From Desulfobacterales bacterium (lineage in GTDB: Bacteria; Desulfobacterota; Desulfobacteria; Desulfobacterales; 4be13): a DNA stretch of 5,764 nt. A program made the position numbers and the translations under genes. The DNA is taken from assembly GCA_029940115.1 (NCBI GenBank), contig JAOZRQ010000236.1, positions 4,173 to 9,936 of the forward strand, in the 5' to 3' direction. Position 1 is the first letter of the stretch, and each line of letters opens with the position of its first letter. The notes beneath the pieces are model-generated. The model was not told the origin of the DNA. It saw only the letters and a list, made by a program, of their open reading frames with translations, and did no database searches. Shown here one piece after another: positions 5,601-5,764 of this stretch.

Positions 5601-5763
5601 CAATGTTTGTCCGTTCGGAGTGCAGAGCTTGCTCTGTGCGTGTCCGTAAAACCGGCCGGCACACACAGAGCAAGCTCTGCACTCCCACAATGTTTGTCCG
5701 TTCGGAGTGTCCGCAAAACCGGCCGGCACGCACAGAGCAAGCTCTGCACTCCCACAATGTTTG
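5601..5763. repeat. Nested direct-repeat block at the right edge
   Basis: A 22-base unit beginning CAATGTTTGTCCG is identical at 5601-5622 and 5688-5709. A 54-base unit at 5643-5696 recurs at 5710-5763 with only two mismatches (offset 67). The copies differ by a 20-base segment (5623-5642) present after the first 22-base unit and absent after the second. The array reaches the window edge and probably continues. Open frames through it are repeat-driven and not considered genes. Confidence 0.88.
5617..5685. repeat. Perfect 22-bp inverted repeat with an inner palindrome
   Basis: The arm at 5617-5638 is the exact reverse complement of 5664-5685, with a 25-base loop. Each arm contains a smaller palindrome, CAGAGC-TT-GCTCTG and its complement CAGAGC-AA-GCTCTG. 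A further copy of the right arm lies at 5731-5752. It begins about 50 bases after the P-type ATPase stop and could act as a transcription barrier, but there is no T-run for a classic intrinsic terminator. It may instead be a REP-like intergenic element. Confidence 0.85.
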
Positions 5764-5764
5764 A

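Noticed and set aside
5617..5763. CRISPR array
   Set aside because: There are only two or three copies with overlapping palindromes, no regular unique spacers of equal length, and no cas genes nearby.
5372..5764. 130-residue plus-strand frame and minus-strand frames at 5460-5755
   Set aside because: They combine out-of-frame ATPase sequence with translated direct repeats, so the apparent internal protein repeats come from the DNA repeat.

Overview
The window looks like a chromosomal segment of a Gram-negative bacterium, most likely a sulfate-reducer-like deltaproteobacterium (Desulfobacterota). That is inferred from the style of the Mfd protein and from several short-unit tandem arrays (6- and 7-base units). 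No rRNA or other marker gene is present, so the taxonomic call is tentative. No tRNA, rRNA, CRISPR array or transposase was seen.

Layout. (1) Bases 1-1158, minus strand: the 5' third of mfd, the transcription-repair coupling factor, open through the left edge. It carries an in-frame array of 7-base units that reads as a 7-residue protein repeat. (2) Bases 1159-1671: a gene-free stretch. It holds a second 7-base array in the mfd leader, a plausible mfd promoter, a strong rightward TTGACA-N16-TATAAT promoter with a dyad at its expected start site and no obvious gene, a 6-base array, and a 31-base direct repeat. (3) Bases 1672-3318, plus strand: a small winged-helix ORF resembling the tail of Fic/RecG-like proteins, a complete 400-residue SMC/ABC-like AAA_21 ATPase with a TTG start and an excellent ribosome binding site, and a GTGA-overlapping ORF that starts like the partner usually seen beside such ATPases but loses resemblance after about ten codons. 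This reads as a partly eroded two-gene, possibly defence-related, unit. (4) Bases 3397-5568, plus strand: a very GC-rich P1B-like metal-transporting P-type ATPase with all catalytic motifs but no N-terminal metal-binding domain and no CPx motif in the central membrane helix. (5) Bases 5569-5764: a dense cluster of direct and inverted repeats running to the right edge.

The genes do not form one pathway. Mfd is housekeeping, the middle block looks like accessory DNA inserted next to it, and the P-type ATPase differs in composition from both. The most interesting items are the in-frame heptamer array in mfd, the ATPase with its apparently truncated partner, the non-canonical P-type ATPase, and the nested palindromes at the right edge.
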